Source: Apodemus sylvaticus
Lineage: Eukaryota; Chordata; Mammalia; Rodentia; Muridae
Assembly (NCBI RefSeq): GCF_947179515.1
Contig: NC_067481.1
Location: forward strand, 23,132,957-23,196,956
Length of the DNA: 64,000 nucleotides
Reading direction: 5' to 3'
Numbering within the stretch: the stretch's first letter is position 1; the number at the start of each line of letters is the position of its first letter. The position numbers and the translations under genes were made by a program. The notes beneath the pieces were generated by a model. It searched no databases. It was not told where the DNA came from and saw nothing but the letters and a program-made list of their open reading frames with translations. This document shows positions 43,970 through 55,259 of the stretch, piece by piece.

Positions 43970-45415
43970 AAGACCAGCTGGAGTTCTGAGGCAGTGAGGC
44001 AGTGATTCCTCGGGGTATAGTGGTTAAGGATGTGGTCAAGACACATACAGCCATTTTAGGAGATGAATGTTTCCTTTGACTTGGCCTTTGGCTACACTTC
44101 CTTAAGAGCTATTGTGCAAATGGACACATACATTTCTAGTGTATGCATGTTTTTATATTAATAAAGAGGATTTCCAAACAGATGAACTGAAATCTTTGGC
44201 TAGGTTTAAACAGCAAGATTAGATTAATCAATGAAAATATTTTAAGAGCAAGGAGGACTCAATCAATGGTTGGGGGTATTTCCATTATTTCTAATACACC
44301 TATCACTCTCAAGATTAATAATACTGTTCAATATATATATAATTATATATTTAATATATTAATTTAATATATTCATTCATTCATTACACATTCATTCAAT
44401 CAATATATATTTATTAGTACTTAATGGAGCTTCACTTTAAATTACAAGAAAATTGATTGTAGTGGAAATATGTGACTTTCCACTAGACAAACTTATTGTA
44501 TTCTGTGTATAGATCGTGAGGTTATAAATAAGACTGTTAGTCACCTAATTATCCATTTTAGCTATGGACAAGATTCATACCAATAATTTGTGGAAAAAAT
44601 AATTGTATATACTAACATGATACTTGACAAGATATAATCTCAGCCTGTGCCAGGCTTTGGAAAGATACCATCTAGCTCCTAGATGCCAAATACAGTTGTC
44701 TTCAGTCCATTCTAACTGCACTGATGTGATAATAATTGACTTCTTTCATTAGGATATTCTACAAAGATGAAAAAAGTTTAAAGGGAGAGAAGTTACTCAA
44801 GACATTAAACCCCATCCACATAGTGCAAGTCCAGCCCTGGTCGACATTATACAATTCTGGTGCATTACCGTGCCATAGATCATCCATCCCATTTGCTACA
44901 CTATCAGAGAAAGGTTTAGCGAGGGGTATGTACAGTGATGTCTGCCCATGTAGAGCTTCCTGTCTAATAACCCAGGGTGCCATCTGTAGTAACGTCTCCC
45001 TGGGCTTTACTCCCCCTGTCAGTGCTGTGGTTCTGTTAATCTGCAATGCTTAGAGCTCAGTGTTTCCAATTCAGGGAAATTCCCTCTGTGGTTCACATGC
45101 CCCTGAGTGAAATGTAACAGATTTTGCAACCTCTCTTCCGAACAGAAACATCTATGTGATGTGGAAGATTTAAGGAGAAGGATTTCAAGCTTTGGTGGGT
45201 ACTGGAATAAACAGAAGAATTTTATAAACTTTTGACACATAGGGTCTATTACAGACCTATCAAGTGAGCAACTGTCTTGGGAAAGAGTTGGGCAAAGGTA
45301 ATATTTGACACTTCCCAAATGAGTCAATCGTGTGCCCAACTAGTTTAATAGCTGTTATTGTTTATAGATTTCAAGGAGAATGTACTCCACTATTTTATTT
45401 TAGTTGTTGATAGTG
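43970..45415. other. Intergenic, nothing recognised
   Basis: Includes an AT-rich patch with CATT repeats near 44330-44420. No gene supported. Confidence 0.4.
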
Positions 45416-45419
45416 TACC

Positions 45420-45530
45420 TGAATTTATTCTCAAATGTAGTTTTCAGTATTGGGCTTGACCACAGGCCCTTACGCATGCTAGAGCAGTGTTCACCAACTG
45501 AGCTATAGCCCTCACTGCAAGAAGATTCCT
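45420..45530 (-). mobile_element. ID/B4-type SINE, antisense
   Basis: TTCAGTATTGGGCTTGACC, CTTACGCATGCTAGAGCAG and CACCAACTGAGCTATAGCCC are the reverse of a tRNA-Ala-derived SINE head. Confidence 0.65.
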
Positions 45531-45700
45531 TAATTTCTCTGAATCTACAGAGAAACATCTCCTCTAATAATCAATTGTGTCTTTACTTTTATACTTGGCT
45601 GCTGTGGTGCAGCAAATCGAGAAAGTACTTTACTACTATGGACACATAAAGAGTTAAATCTTTCACTTTCTTTAGCACAGAAAAAAGTAAAAGCACAGCA

Positions 45701-45705
<5 letters not shown>

Positions 45706-45745
<40 letters not shown>
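45706..45745. repeat. Poly(T)40 tract
   Basis: Forty consecutive T residues. It stands at the left edge of the recognisable duplicated block that is repeated at about 57.9 kb. Confidence 0.9.
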
Positions 45746-45747
<2 letters not shown>

Positions 45748-46127
45748 CAAACCAATGAGATGAAAGTCTTGCTGTGAGATTTGTCTTTAAATGATCCCAA
45801 TGATGACATTATTACTAGCTAGTCTCTATTTCTTCAGCCTAAGGGAACAAGAGAAGACAAAGCATCTCCTTATCAGAAACTCTAATCACCTAGCCAGAGG
45901 GATGGGGATTTTGAACCCTTGAAGTCTCTATTCTGACAACAGTATGAAGAGATGTAAGCTAACATCTTCTCGTTTAAATATCAATCATTTTCTTGCTACA
46001 TCATTCTTAATGGAAAATCTTAAGGAAGGAAGCAGTCCAGTCCATCACTTAAACCATGGAGCAGGAAAGTCCTGTGTGTCTGCAAGACTCTGGGCCTCAA
46101 CAAACACAGGAAGGCTGGGGCCAAGCT

Positions 46128-46350
46128 AGACCACTGGTTCCCAACCTTCCAATGCTGTGATCCTTCAATACAGTTCTGCATGTTGGGGTGATCCCCAACC
46201 ATAAAGTTATTTTCATTGCTACTTCATAATTGTAATTTTTCTTCTGTTATGAACAGTAGCATAAATATCTGTGTTTTCTTATAGTCGTAGGCAACCCCTA
46301 TGAAAGGCAACCTCCAAAGGGGTCACAGCACACAGGTTGCAACCATTGAG
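46128..46350. mobile_element. Non-autonomous hAT DNA transposon (URR1-like)
   Basis: Imperfect terminal inverted repeats: CACTGGTTCCCAACCTTCC at the left and CAGGTTGCAACCATTGA at the right. Internal GTTATTTTCATTGCTACTTC and GGGGTCACAGC match the common rodent URR1-type sequence. No transposase is present. Confidence 0.7.
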
Positions 46351-46540
46351 CTACAGCAAGAAACAATAACATGCTGTCTAATAGGAGTTCTGGCGTTTTG
46401 AAACAGAGATGATATAGTTGGCAAGATGAGTTAAAGACAGAAGACAGATGATGAAAGAATACTGCCAAAGGGCACAACTTAGGGATGTTCATTTTATGGT
46501 GTAACTCTGCTCTACAGGCAAATTCTTTTGGTAAAAACAA

Positions 46541-46643
46541 AGAAGAAGAAGAAGAAGAAGGAGGAGGAGGAGGAGGAGGAAGAGGAGGAGGAGGAGGAGG
46601 AGGAGGAGGAGGAGGAGGAGGAGGAGGAGGAGGAGAAGAGAAC

Positions 46644-46712
<69 letters not shown>
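46541..46712. repeat. (GAA)n(GGA)n(GA)n purine tract
   Basis: About 170 bases almost purely of purines on the plus strand: GAA, then GGA, then GA repeats. Translated runs of Glu, Gly or Arg-Glu are simple-sequence artefacts. Confidence 0.95.
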
Positions 46713-47023
46713 TCTGGAGGTTATTCTATTTCCTGTTTAAAAATAAAATCTGGAAGCTGGATCCTAGTCTACACGGGGAGGTGTCTGAGGTCTAACCTTG
46801 ACCCACTTGAGTCATTATGATGAGCCATCAAATTAATGCAGCTTCATCCTCCCCAGTCATGAGACAAGATCTGTAGGAATCATAATTACCTAAGAGTGGA
46901 CACTTGTGCCATGTAGCATGAGACACTGAGCAGATCAAGAGCTCACAAACCTAACACACTAGAAAAAGGAAACTCTTTTACATTAGCCAGGAAAAGAAAC
47001 ATGCCTAATATGATAATCACCTA

Positions 47024-47095
47024 TTTATTAACACAAACAATAACAAGGGAAAAATGTTGCACGTGAGGACAGCAGCCCCTCAGCAGGGTATAAAA
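47024..47095 (+). promoter_or_regulatory. KRTAP4 proximal promoter module, gene at 47181
   Basis: TTTATTAACACAAACAATAA, CAAGGGAAAAATGTTGCACG and CAGGGTATAAAAGGGG, with TATAAAA at 47089-47095, 92 bp before the ATG. Confidence 0.85.
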
Positions 47096-47180
47096 GGGGA
47101 TGTGGGCAGGGAGACTTCCACTTCCAAACCTTCCAACCCACCTTCTTGTAAACCCACCCAGAACCTCCACCTCTAACACC

Positions 47181-47858
47181 ATGGTCAGCTCCTGTTGTGG
47201 CTCTGTCTGCTCTGAGGAGGGCTGTGGCCAAGGCTGCTGCCAGCCCAGCTGCTGCCAGACCACCTGCTGTAGGCCCACCTGTTGCAGACCCAGCTGCTGT
47301 GTGTCCAGCTGCTGCAGGCCCAGCTGCTGTGTATCCAGCTGCTGCAGGCCCAGCTGCTGTGTGTCCAGCTGCTGCAGACCCCAGTGCTGCCAGTCTGTGT
47401 GCTGCCAGCCCACTTGCTGCCGTCCTAGCTGCTGCATTTCCAGCTGCTGTCGCCCCACTTGTTGCATTTCTAGCTGCTGCAGGCCTTCTTGCTGCCGCCC
47501 CTGCTGTGGTAGTTCCAGCTGTTGTGGATCTAGCTGCTGCCGCCCCACCTGCTGCATTTCCAGCTGCTGCCGCCCCAGCTGCTGCAGGCCTAGCTGCTGT
47601 GTGTCCAGCTGCTGCAGGCCTAGCTGCTGTGTGTCCAGCTGTTGCAGACCTAGCTGCTGTGTGTCCAGCTGCTGTAGGCCCCAGTGCTGCCAGTCTGTCT
47701 GCTGCCAGCCCACTTGCTGCCCTCCTAGCTGCTGCAGGCCCAGCTGTTGCCGCCCCACCTGCTGCATTTCTAGCTGCTGCCGCCCCACCTGTTGCCAGAC
47801 CACCTGCTGCAGGACCACCTGTTGCCGCCCAGCATGCTCTAGTTGTTCTTGCTGCTGA
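47181..47858 (+). CDS. Krtap4: Keratin-associated protein, KRTAP4 family (225 aa)
   Basis: High-sulfur hair matrix protein starting MVSSCCGSVCSEEGC; 88 Cys in 225 residues (39 percent), the longest of the five related genes. The decapeptide register is unbroken. Two halves repeat the order VSSCCRPSCC (two copies, then VSSCCRPQCC) followed by QSVCCQPTCC, at about residues 41-80 and 151-180, separated by a CCRPCCGSSSCC block (about 107-120), which suggests an internal duplication. It ends RTTCCRPACSSCSCC. The start is set by the family Met 92 bp after TATA; an upstream in-frame ATG at 47100 is too close to the TATA. Intact, single exon. Its 3' UTR is the closest match in the window to that of the gene at 59116. 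Confidence 0.93.
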   Translation: MVSSCCGSVCSEEGCGQGCCQPSCCQTTCCRPTCCRPSCCVSSCCRPSCCVSSCCRPSCCVSSCCRPQCCQSVCCQPTCCRPSCCISSCCRPTCCISSCCRPSCCRPCCGSSSCCGSSCCRPTCCISSCCRPSCCRPSCCVSSCCRPSCCVSSCCRPSCCVSSCCRPQCCQSVCCQPTCCPPSCCRPSCCRPTCCISSCCRPTCCQTTCCRTTCCRPACSSCSCC

Positions 47859-48133
47859 CCACTGTCACCTGCAGTCTCCATTGTTCATCACCCTTCATTT
47901 GTGATGTAGATTGTGTGTGAACTGAATCCCAAGATGCCAATCAAAGGGTCTATTCCAACTCAAAATGATTTTGGCCTCCAAATAATACTGCCCCTACTCC
48001 TGCCTGTTTATTATCTGTCTCTAAAACACCACAAGTTTAAATTTTCGCCTAAATCTGAAAACTTTGACCTAATCTCTATGGACAAATTTGTTCTTTACCA
48101 TATTCCTAAAAATGGACATTCTTTTATATATTA

Positions 48134-48139
48134 AATAAA
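48134..48139 (+). promoter_or_regulatory. Polyadenylation signal of KRTAP4 gene at 47181
   Basis: AATAAA in TATATTAAATAAATCTG, about 275 bases after the stop, conserved at 59963-59968 in the duplicate. Confidence 0.8.
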
Positions 48140-49960
48140 TCTGTATTTTGCAGGCACACAGATATATATCATGTCTCTTTTTTTTTGTCCTCTCAGATTA
48201 CTTCCCTCATCTATCAAGTTCTTAAGCTGATTTCTAATTACAAAGACAGCACATGAACTCAGGCGTGTCAACTCTCTCTCCATGGCACAGCTCCTTCTAT
48301 ACAGAAAGATGCTGTCATAGAGTAAAGGCATGGACCTTAGTAGGTAGGAGACTAAGACCCTCGGCACTGAGTTCTCCCAGTGAGGGGGTTGGGTGAGCAC
48401 AAGCTCTTATTCAGTCAAGTGACCATGCATCCCACAGCTTTCCATGGGTCTTCAGTGGCAGGAAGCCCAGCTACTACTGGAGGTATTCTCCTCATAACCA
48501 GTCCTGTTGACTTAACTCACTCCCTAAGTTCACCTCAATGCTTCCTGAGGTCACTTTCTTGATAATCTCCTCATCTCAACACCCTGTATAGAGACAGGAC
48601 CCCAAGGACAAACAGCCTAATACCTGTGTTCCCAACCCCAGTGCCCTTCCCTTCCACAGAAGTCTAATAATATAATACACACAATTCCATGGGGTTAGCA
48701 TCAAGTCTTGAATTTTGCTTCACTGAACTGAAATTTTCTGAACATATTGCCTATTCATTGATTATATCATTTTCCAACTCTTCAATATTTGAGTTTTAAC
48801 ATGTATATTCTGGATATTGATTTTTCTGGGCAATGAAGAACAGCTAAAGATTCTCTCTTTTTCCAGTCTATCTCTTTATTTTTGGTGTTTCTTTTGGGAT
48901 GAGACCTAATTTGTCAATTCTTACCATCATCTTGAAGTTTTCTTATATTTTTCTCTTGTGGTTTCAACTTTTCGGTTAATTACGATTACAATTTCCACTC
49001 TACTGATTTCAACTCAATTCTGAGTTAAAACATTTTATCCATTTTGACTGAGCATTTGTCCAAGGAAAAAGGCAAAGCACCTGTTTCAGTCTTCTACAGG
49101 TGGATATCTTGTTTTCCTAATGCAAGTTGCTAAAGGGACCCTTCCCCAAAATCTGTTCATAGCAACCTTATTAAACTCAGAAGGTGTCGCTTTATTTCAT
49201 TTCCTGGTACATATCATAATCTACATACTTATCTATTCCTGTGTTGCACTGTCTTTTATGGTTAACATGCCTCTACAGGCCAACTAGAGGCTGTGTGTGC
49301 TGCCACTGATAACTAATTCAATTAAAAAAAAAAAAAACAGCAAATCAATTCCATTACCAAAAACCTTCAAATTGTTCCTTTCAAATAAAATACCAAATCC
49401 CACTTACAATTCTATGGATTTCCTTAAAATTCAATGAGTTGTTCCTTGGATGTTTATAAGAAACAAAAGTAGAAAGAAGAGCACAAACTATGAGGAATAC
49501 ACAAAGCTGTCACAAGTACAAAAATACTTTGTTGTTTTTGCTTTAATTTTTTGTTTTGTGTTTTGCTTGTTTAGATTTTGGTTTGGTTTGGTTTTCTGTT
49601 TTCTGTTCTTCTGTCAGCATTTTCTTTTCTATGACCAGCTGTTGGGGGGAAATGACTACAAATTCTGTGTTTAAGGACATTTGTTTCTAAGCTGTCAGAG
49701 GAGGAATACTGAAAGTAAAGCAAATCAGTGTCTTGGGCTACAGGACGTTGTAAGTAAGTGTTTACTAATTTTCATTGACAATCTGTAAGAAATCAGATTA
49801 AGAGGGGAGCACCCAGACTTCTAAAGGATATTGTGTTAAGAGTCAATAAAATCAGCACCTGAAAGGGGAATTTTGTTTTAAATTTTTTTCACCCAATATA
49901 TTTTGATTACGGCTCCCCTCCCCCACCTCTACCCAAATCCTCTTCAACTCCCCATCTATA

Positions 49961-51245
49961 CAACAAACACAGTTTAACTTACAGTAAGTTTGTAGATATT
50001 ATACAAAGATAATTTTAAAAGATATAATACCCTATACTAGCTTGAGTTGACAACCTTGAAACTGGCCTCCAATTGCTATTGCTTTTCTAGTATTTCAAGA
50101 TGTATGTAATGCTTCATCCTCAAGCCACTTGCTTCCAACCAACAACAAATGGCAACATACACTGATGAATTGACAGGAAATTAAGCCTCTTCCATTGGTA
50201 ACCAGATCTGTCCTCCAGGTTTTTCCTCTGTCATTGGCTTAACGTGAGCTCATACTAAGTGGGAGAGATTCCTGTGCCAAAACAAACAAACAAACAAACA
50301 AACAAAACCACTATATACCAGCCTGGTTCAGCACCTGGCAAGGACTGAGTCTCTTGCTTCAGCTGCTCTGAAGGACTAAAGACGCTCAGCCACCTCATAA
50401 GTGATGGCATACATGATCATGGAACCAGATTCTTTTAGGTGGTCTCCTCACAGTTGACTCCAGTGCCAACTGACACCTTCAGTGAAACCTTGGAACACAC
50501 TAGAAAGCCTGGCTGCACCTGGATGATGATGTACAGAAATTGTGAGATAATGAATGCATGGTGTTTTTGTTGCTACATTTTAAGGAAATAGAAGAGATGT
50601 AAATTACTAATCCATATTTATCTGGTCTCATTCAACTCAAAGAAAGGGAAGAAAGCAATCAAACTCTACAGAGAAACAGACATGGTGGAATAGATGTATT
50701 TGTAAGCTCCCAAGACTCAACAGGCTATTTCCTCAGTGGCATGGAGACTCTGTTAACCAAGGTGGTAAGGAAAAAGGTGGGGATGGGGTGAAGAGCAGCA
50801 CAGAGAAACATAGCAGAATCAAGTCACTAGAGCTCAAGCTTTGATGGCAAATATCACAGTAGACTTTAGCTCTTCAGGAAGAAAGGGATAAAATCACAGA
50901 CAGCCCAGGGGAGCCACGTAACTATCAGAGTTAATGAGGGACAGTGTGGAGCACTGTAACTCATGGGGCTATATGGGGACAATTAAGAGATTTTTAGAGT
51001 TGCTCATAATTCAAGATAGGCAGCCAAAATTGGAATGACCATAAATATAAGCTCTGCAAAAAACAAAAAAAATAAGCTCTGGGTTTTCACAAGTTTATGT
51101 AACTAAACCTACATGAGAATTTATCTTTATGAGAGTTTAATAATAAATGAATAAGGAAATATGTTGATATGCATTATGAGATTGGAAGAATATATATGAC
51201 CCTTATTCTATAATCTACTCTTGATTTATTTCTCTAATCTCTGGA

Positions 51246-51300
<55 letters not shown>

Positions 51301-52030
51301 GGATAGGCTGAGGCTGTCAGATGGCCTTCCTGAAGGTTATATTTTCCCAGGGTCTGCAATGAGTGTGCTCAGTGGCAAGGCTCCAAAGAGACTTGATCTC
51401 AGGACTGCTTTTTGCAGCTGATATGCCTTTCCTTTCATTATTAAATTAATATAATAATTTCTGGGCATTAGCCTACCCTATTGATCAGATTTCCTGCAGA
51501 TCAACATAAAGATGAACTTGTGTGAATTAATCCTATTTAGATGAATTAATGATTCTATAAAATTCCTGATTTGATTGAAATAATTTTAGGGAGAAAGTTT
51601 TAAGAGATGGTGCTTTGCTAGAAAGTTGTAACAAAGTTAGAACTGAGAATAGAATGTGCCCACTGCTTATATAGTAAATAAAGGCTGCATAATAAGGACT
51701 GCAATGAGCTTTCATAATTACACTAAAAAGAGAAATAGACCTGGGACAAATTTGTGTTCAAGGGAAAGCATTTAGGTCCAAGGATAAAGCCACGGGTGTT
51801 TACTATGATAAGGCAAGGCCATGCGAAAAGTTTTTGCTTCAAACTTATAATGAGCTTATTAAAATGAAACACTGTTTTGTAGTTAATATCAACATCCTTC
51901 TGTAACTCATGTTTTATGTAACATGTTATCTCTGAGGTAATTTTCTAAAGAACCTTTTTGTCTAACAAGGTACAAAAAGGCCAGAAAAAAGAAATAAAGT
52001 TGTTGGTTGAATGGTTTGGCTTGGGGAGCT
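49961..52030. other. Intergenic, nothing recognised
   Basis: Holds (AAAC)n at about 50281-50306 and a (CA)n tract at 51248-51296. No gene is supported. Confidence 0.4.
51248..51296. repeat. (CA)n microsatellite
   Basis: About 24 perfect CA units. Confidence 0.95.
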
Positions 52031-52036
52031 CTGTCC

Positions 52037-52102
52037 CATCCATCCATCCATCCATCCATTCATCCATCCATCCATCCATCCATCCACCCATCCATCCATC
52101 CA
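52037..52102. repeat. (CATC)n microsatellite
   Basis: About 16 tandem CATC units with two point variants (CATT, CACC). Confidence 0.95.
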
Positions 52103-52599
52103 AATGTATGTTTGTTTGTCTGTGCATATGTGTGTAGGTATAAGTGTATGTATGTAAGTGTGCTTAAATAATTGTGGAATGTATAAGCTAGGTGGTTGGG
52201 CCGACAAAACATGAATTTGTTTATGTATAAATGAAAATGTAAATATATGTCTGAATATATATGTCTGTACACATTTGCCTTTATAACATATCTTAATTCT
52301 GGCTGCTTTGCCAGAGAAGGGAGAAATAGCAACAAATCCTTTATCTAATCACCCTGCTGGTAGCAACAAGTATCAGTAGATCCAGAGACCTGTAGCTTCT
52401 GGCCTCAGAGTAGCTTAAAGTCAAAATTGGTATATGTTATTATAGAAAGCAGCCCCACTCTTCTAAGACCAAGTTCTACACCCCACCAATGCTCTTCCCA
52501 CTCAGATGCTTCAGAAAGGACCCTGCCTGGGACTGGATAAATTATATAAAGAGATGCTTTCAAAGAGCAAAAGCATAGAGGACCACTAAATGCATAGAT

Positions 52600-53235
52600 G
52601 ATGGCTGAATATTTTAAACCATCAGGGAAATATAAATCATACTATATTGAAATTCTACTACACCCTAGTCATAATATCAATCATTGTGAAAACAAAAAGA
52701 AATAATAGGAAGGATGCAATGGGTGGGACCCTTATTCCCTGCCAGTGTGAGTATAAACTGATCCCAATGGAAATCCGTTCAGTTTTCTCAAAAGCCAGTA
52801 GAACTCCAAGAAGATCAAGCTATGCTAGTCCTGGGTGTGCCCAGAAGGGCACTGAAGGCAACATACGCGTGAGATGCCAGCGCACCCATGTTTATGGGGA
52901 GCTGCTTACTGTAGTCAAGTCCTAAAATAAGCCCAGTGCGAATCAGCAGATGCGCACAATGGAGAATTATTCACCCAGCAGGAAAAATGAAATCCTGCCA
53001 TTTGCAGAAATAAAAGCATAGCATACCATGTTACCCAAAATAAATGAGCCTCAGGAAAAGAATCATGGGATAGTGTCTCATGTATGTGAAATTTACCCCC
53101 AAAGTAGGAGAACTGAAAAGGATTAGGGTCACCAGGAGGGCAGAGAGGGGATGGCTGTCAGGGAGGGTAAGCCAGCACACCTGAGATAGGGTCACTTTCT
53201 ATACATGTGAAAGTGTCATAACAAAACCCACTAGG
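52600..53235 (+). mobile_element. Ancient LINE-1 fragment, sense
   Basis: AACCATCAGGGAAATATAAATC, GGGACCCTTATTCCCTGCC, CAATGGAGAATTATTCACCC and AGTAGGAGAACTGAAAAGG follow the ORF2 to 3' UTR order of an old L1. Decayed. Confidence 0.55.
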
Positions 53236-53239
53236 CTGT

Positions 53240-53940
53240 TAAATCATTAAATACGGAGTGAAAACATGCTGACTTTTTAAAAAGTCAACAAAAAGACTGA
53301 AGATAGCTAGTGTAACACAACTGTACAAATGTTGGGCTACAGCTACAGGGCCATGAGATAGATCAAAGCAGTAGGCAGCAGTCCTGGGATTAGGCCTCAA
53401 CACTGTACACCCATTGTGTTGTCTCAGTGTGGATCCTGGGTGACATAGGGATAGAGATAAGGGGTCCTTGAGTTCCTTTAGCTTCGAGGCTGCCTCAGAC
53501 ATGGTGGAGAGCAGCGGTGGACCTGAAGAAGTTACTTGGGTATTTAAATGTGAAAGATCATATCAGACAAAGAAAGCCATTAGGGAACACAATGAGCAGA
53601 ACAGCATAGGAAAAAAGTAGCTCCCATGACACTCACGGACTCAGGACAGTCAGTGATACTGTTCTTCATGGGAGGAAGTGTGGGAGAGGATGTGATCACA
53701 GCTCTATTTCCCTGCCTGAGCTCTGTGCTCAGTGGCTTCACTATCCTTCCTACAGACCACAGTTCCATAGAGGTGGTCAGGGAGCTGTGTGTGCTTGCCA
53801 TGCTTGCCATATGAGATCTTCCTATGTAGGAAGATGACTACAGAGGGAACAGAGCAGAACACCTGAAGTCATCTGCAGTGCTCTTAGCATTGTTAGAGAT
53901 GAGCGAAACAATTGGAAGAAATGAGACATACACATTCTTG
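53240..53940. other. Intergenic, nothing recognised
   Basis: No gene supported; about 75-codon open frames at 53580-53814 show no motif. Confidence 0.4.
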
Positions 53941-53959
53941 TATGCTTGTAAAACTATGA

Positions 53960-53965
53960 TTTATT
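53960..53965 (-). promoter_or_regulatory. Polyadenylation signal of KRTAP4 gene at 54789 (minus)
   Basis: TTTATT on plus, AATAAA on minus, about 250 bases after the stop codon at 54217-54219. Confidence 0.75.
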
Positions 53966-54216
53966 TAAGATATGGGGGGAGTATCTGTTTTTGAAAATGG
54001 GTAAAGAAACAAAGTATGGGGATAAGATCTGCTTACATATTCCACAAAAACCATCCATCTTGTTCATTGACAAAGACACAGGGACAATGTAGTTAGAAGG
54101 GTAAAAATCAGTATGTTAGGAGAAAGGCTTTGACTGGCCTCGTGGGCTTGCATTCACACACTGTCTACATCAGGAATGCTGGGGGATGAAGGACAGGAGA
54201 CTGTGGGTGACAGTAC

Positions 54217-54789
54217 TCAGCAGCAAGAACAACTAGAGCATGCTGGGCGGCAGCAGGTGGTCTGGCAGCAGGTGGGGCGGCAGCAGCTAGAGATGCAGCA
54301 CTGGGGCCTGCAGCAGCTGGACACACAGCAGCTGGGGCGGCAGCAGCTAGAAATGCAGCAGCTGGGCCTGCAGCAGCTAGAAATGCAACAGGTAGGGCGG
54401 CAGCAGCTAGAGGTGCAGCAAGAGGGCCTGCAGCAGCTAGACACACAGCAGCTTGGGCGGCAGCAGGAAGGCCTACAGCAGCTAGAAATGCAGCAAGAAG
54501 GCCTGCAGCAGCTGGACACACAGCAGCTGGGTCTGCAGCAGCTGGGTCTGCAGCAACTGGGGCGGCAGCAGGTGGGCTGGCAGCACACAGACTGGCAGCA
54601 CTGGGGTCTGCAGCAGCTGGACACACAGCAGCTGGGCCTGCAGCAGCTGGACACACAGCAGCTGGGTCTGCAGCAGCTGGACACACAGCAGGTGGGCCTG
54701 CAGCAGGTGGTCTGGCAGCAGCTGGGCTGGCAGCAGCCTTGGCCACAGCCCTCCTCAGAGCAGACAGAGCCACAACAGGAGCTGACCAT
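54217..54789 (-). CDS. Krtap4: Keratin-associated protein, KRTAP4 family (190 aa), inverted copy
   Basis: High-sulfur hair matrix protein starting MVSSCCGSVCSEEGC; 74 Cys in 190 residues (39 percent), in strict decapeptide register to the end (RPTCCQTTCCRPACSSCSCC). It has the QSVCCQPTCC unit once, three tandem CCRPS units after it, and a unique RPSCCTSSCC variant. It lacks the CCGSSSCC block of its sisters. It is the only one of the five on the minus strand, yet its promoter and 5' UTR (92-bp TATA-to-ATG spacing) are nearly the same as theirs, and matching flank extends about 400 bp further upstream when compared with the gene at 59116. Intact, single exon. The start follows the family Met; an in-frame ATG at 54870 is adjacent to the TATA box and is ignored. 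Confidence 0.93.
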   Translation of the reverse strand: MVSSCCGSVCSEEGCGQGCCQPSCCQTTCCRPTCCVSSCCRPSCCVSSCCRPSCCVSSCCRPQCCQSVCCQPTCCRPSCCRPSCCRPSCCVSSCCRPSCCISSCCRPSCCRPSCCVSSCCRPSCCTSSCCRPTCCISSCCRPSCCISSCCRPSCCVSSCCRPQCCISSCCRPTCCQTTCCRPACSSCSCC

Positions 54790-54874
54790 GGTGTTAGAGG
54801 TGGAGGTTCTAGGTGGGTTTACAAGAAGGTGGGTTGGAAGGTTTGGAAGTGGGAGTCTCCCTGCCCACATCCCC

Positions 54875-54948
54875 TTTTATACCCTGCTGAGGGGCTGCTG
54901 TCCTCACATGCAGCATTCTTTCCTTGTTATTGTTTGTGTTAATAACAA
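54875..54948 (-). promoter_or_regulatory. KRTAP4 proximal promoter module, inverted gene
   Basis: The minus strand reads TTATTAACACAAACAATAAC, AAGGAAAGAATGCTGC and CAGGGTATAAAAGGGG. The TATA box occupies 54875-54881. Confidence 0.85.
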
Positions 54949-55259
54949 GTGGTTATCAAATTAGGCAAGTTGCATTTTCTGGCTAAATTATCAAGGTAGA
55001 TGGAAAACAGTTTCTTTTCCTGTGTTAAGAGTCACCACCAGCTATCAATGAACCATCTAAGTGTCTTTCTTGCCTTAATTTCTCCCAACTCTCACATGAC
55101 CCTGTGTGTCTAGTCACTATATGATTCAGTCTCATGTTGGGTGGCTCCACTGTCTGCCCTTAGATAATCATGGTTACTAAGGACCCAAAATTGTTTCTAG
55201 TGATGTTGGAGGATAAAGACTCATCATTCCAACAACTCATTCACAGTGGGTCAGGTAGT

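Larger units (their letters stand above)
45746..49960 (+). repeat. Segmental duplication copy A (contains KRTAP4 gene at 47181)
   Basis: Matches 57890-63070 through flank, gene and about 2 kb of downstream sequence. Shared anchors include AATCACCTAGCCA (45886) with AATCACCTGGCCA (58018), the identical TCAAGTTCT...AAGCTGATTTCTAA downstream region, and CATATTGCCTATT (48740 and 60601). Copy A contains the hAT element and GA tract at 46.1-46.7 kb, which I do not see in copy B. Confidence 0.8.
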
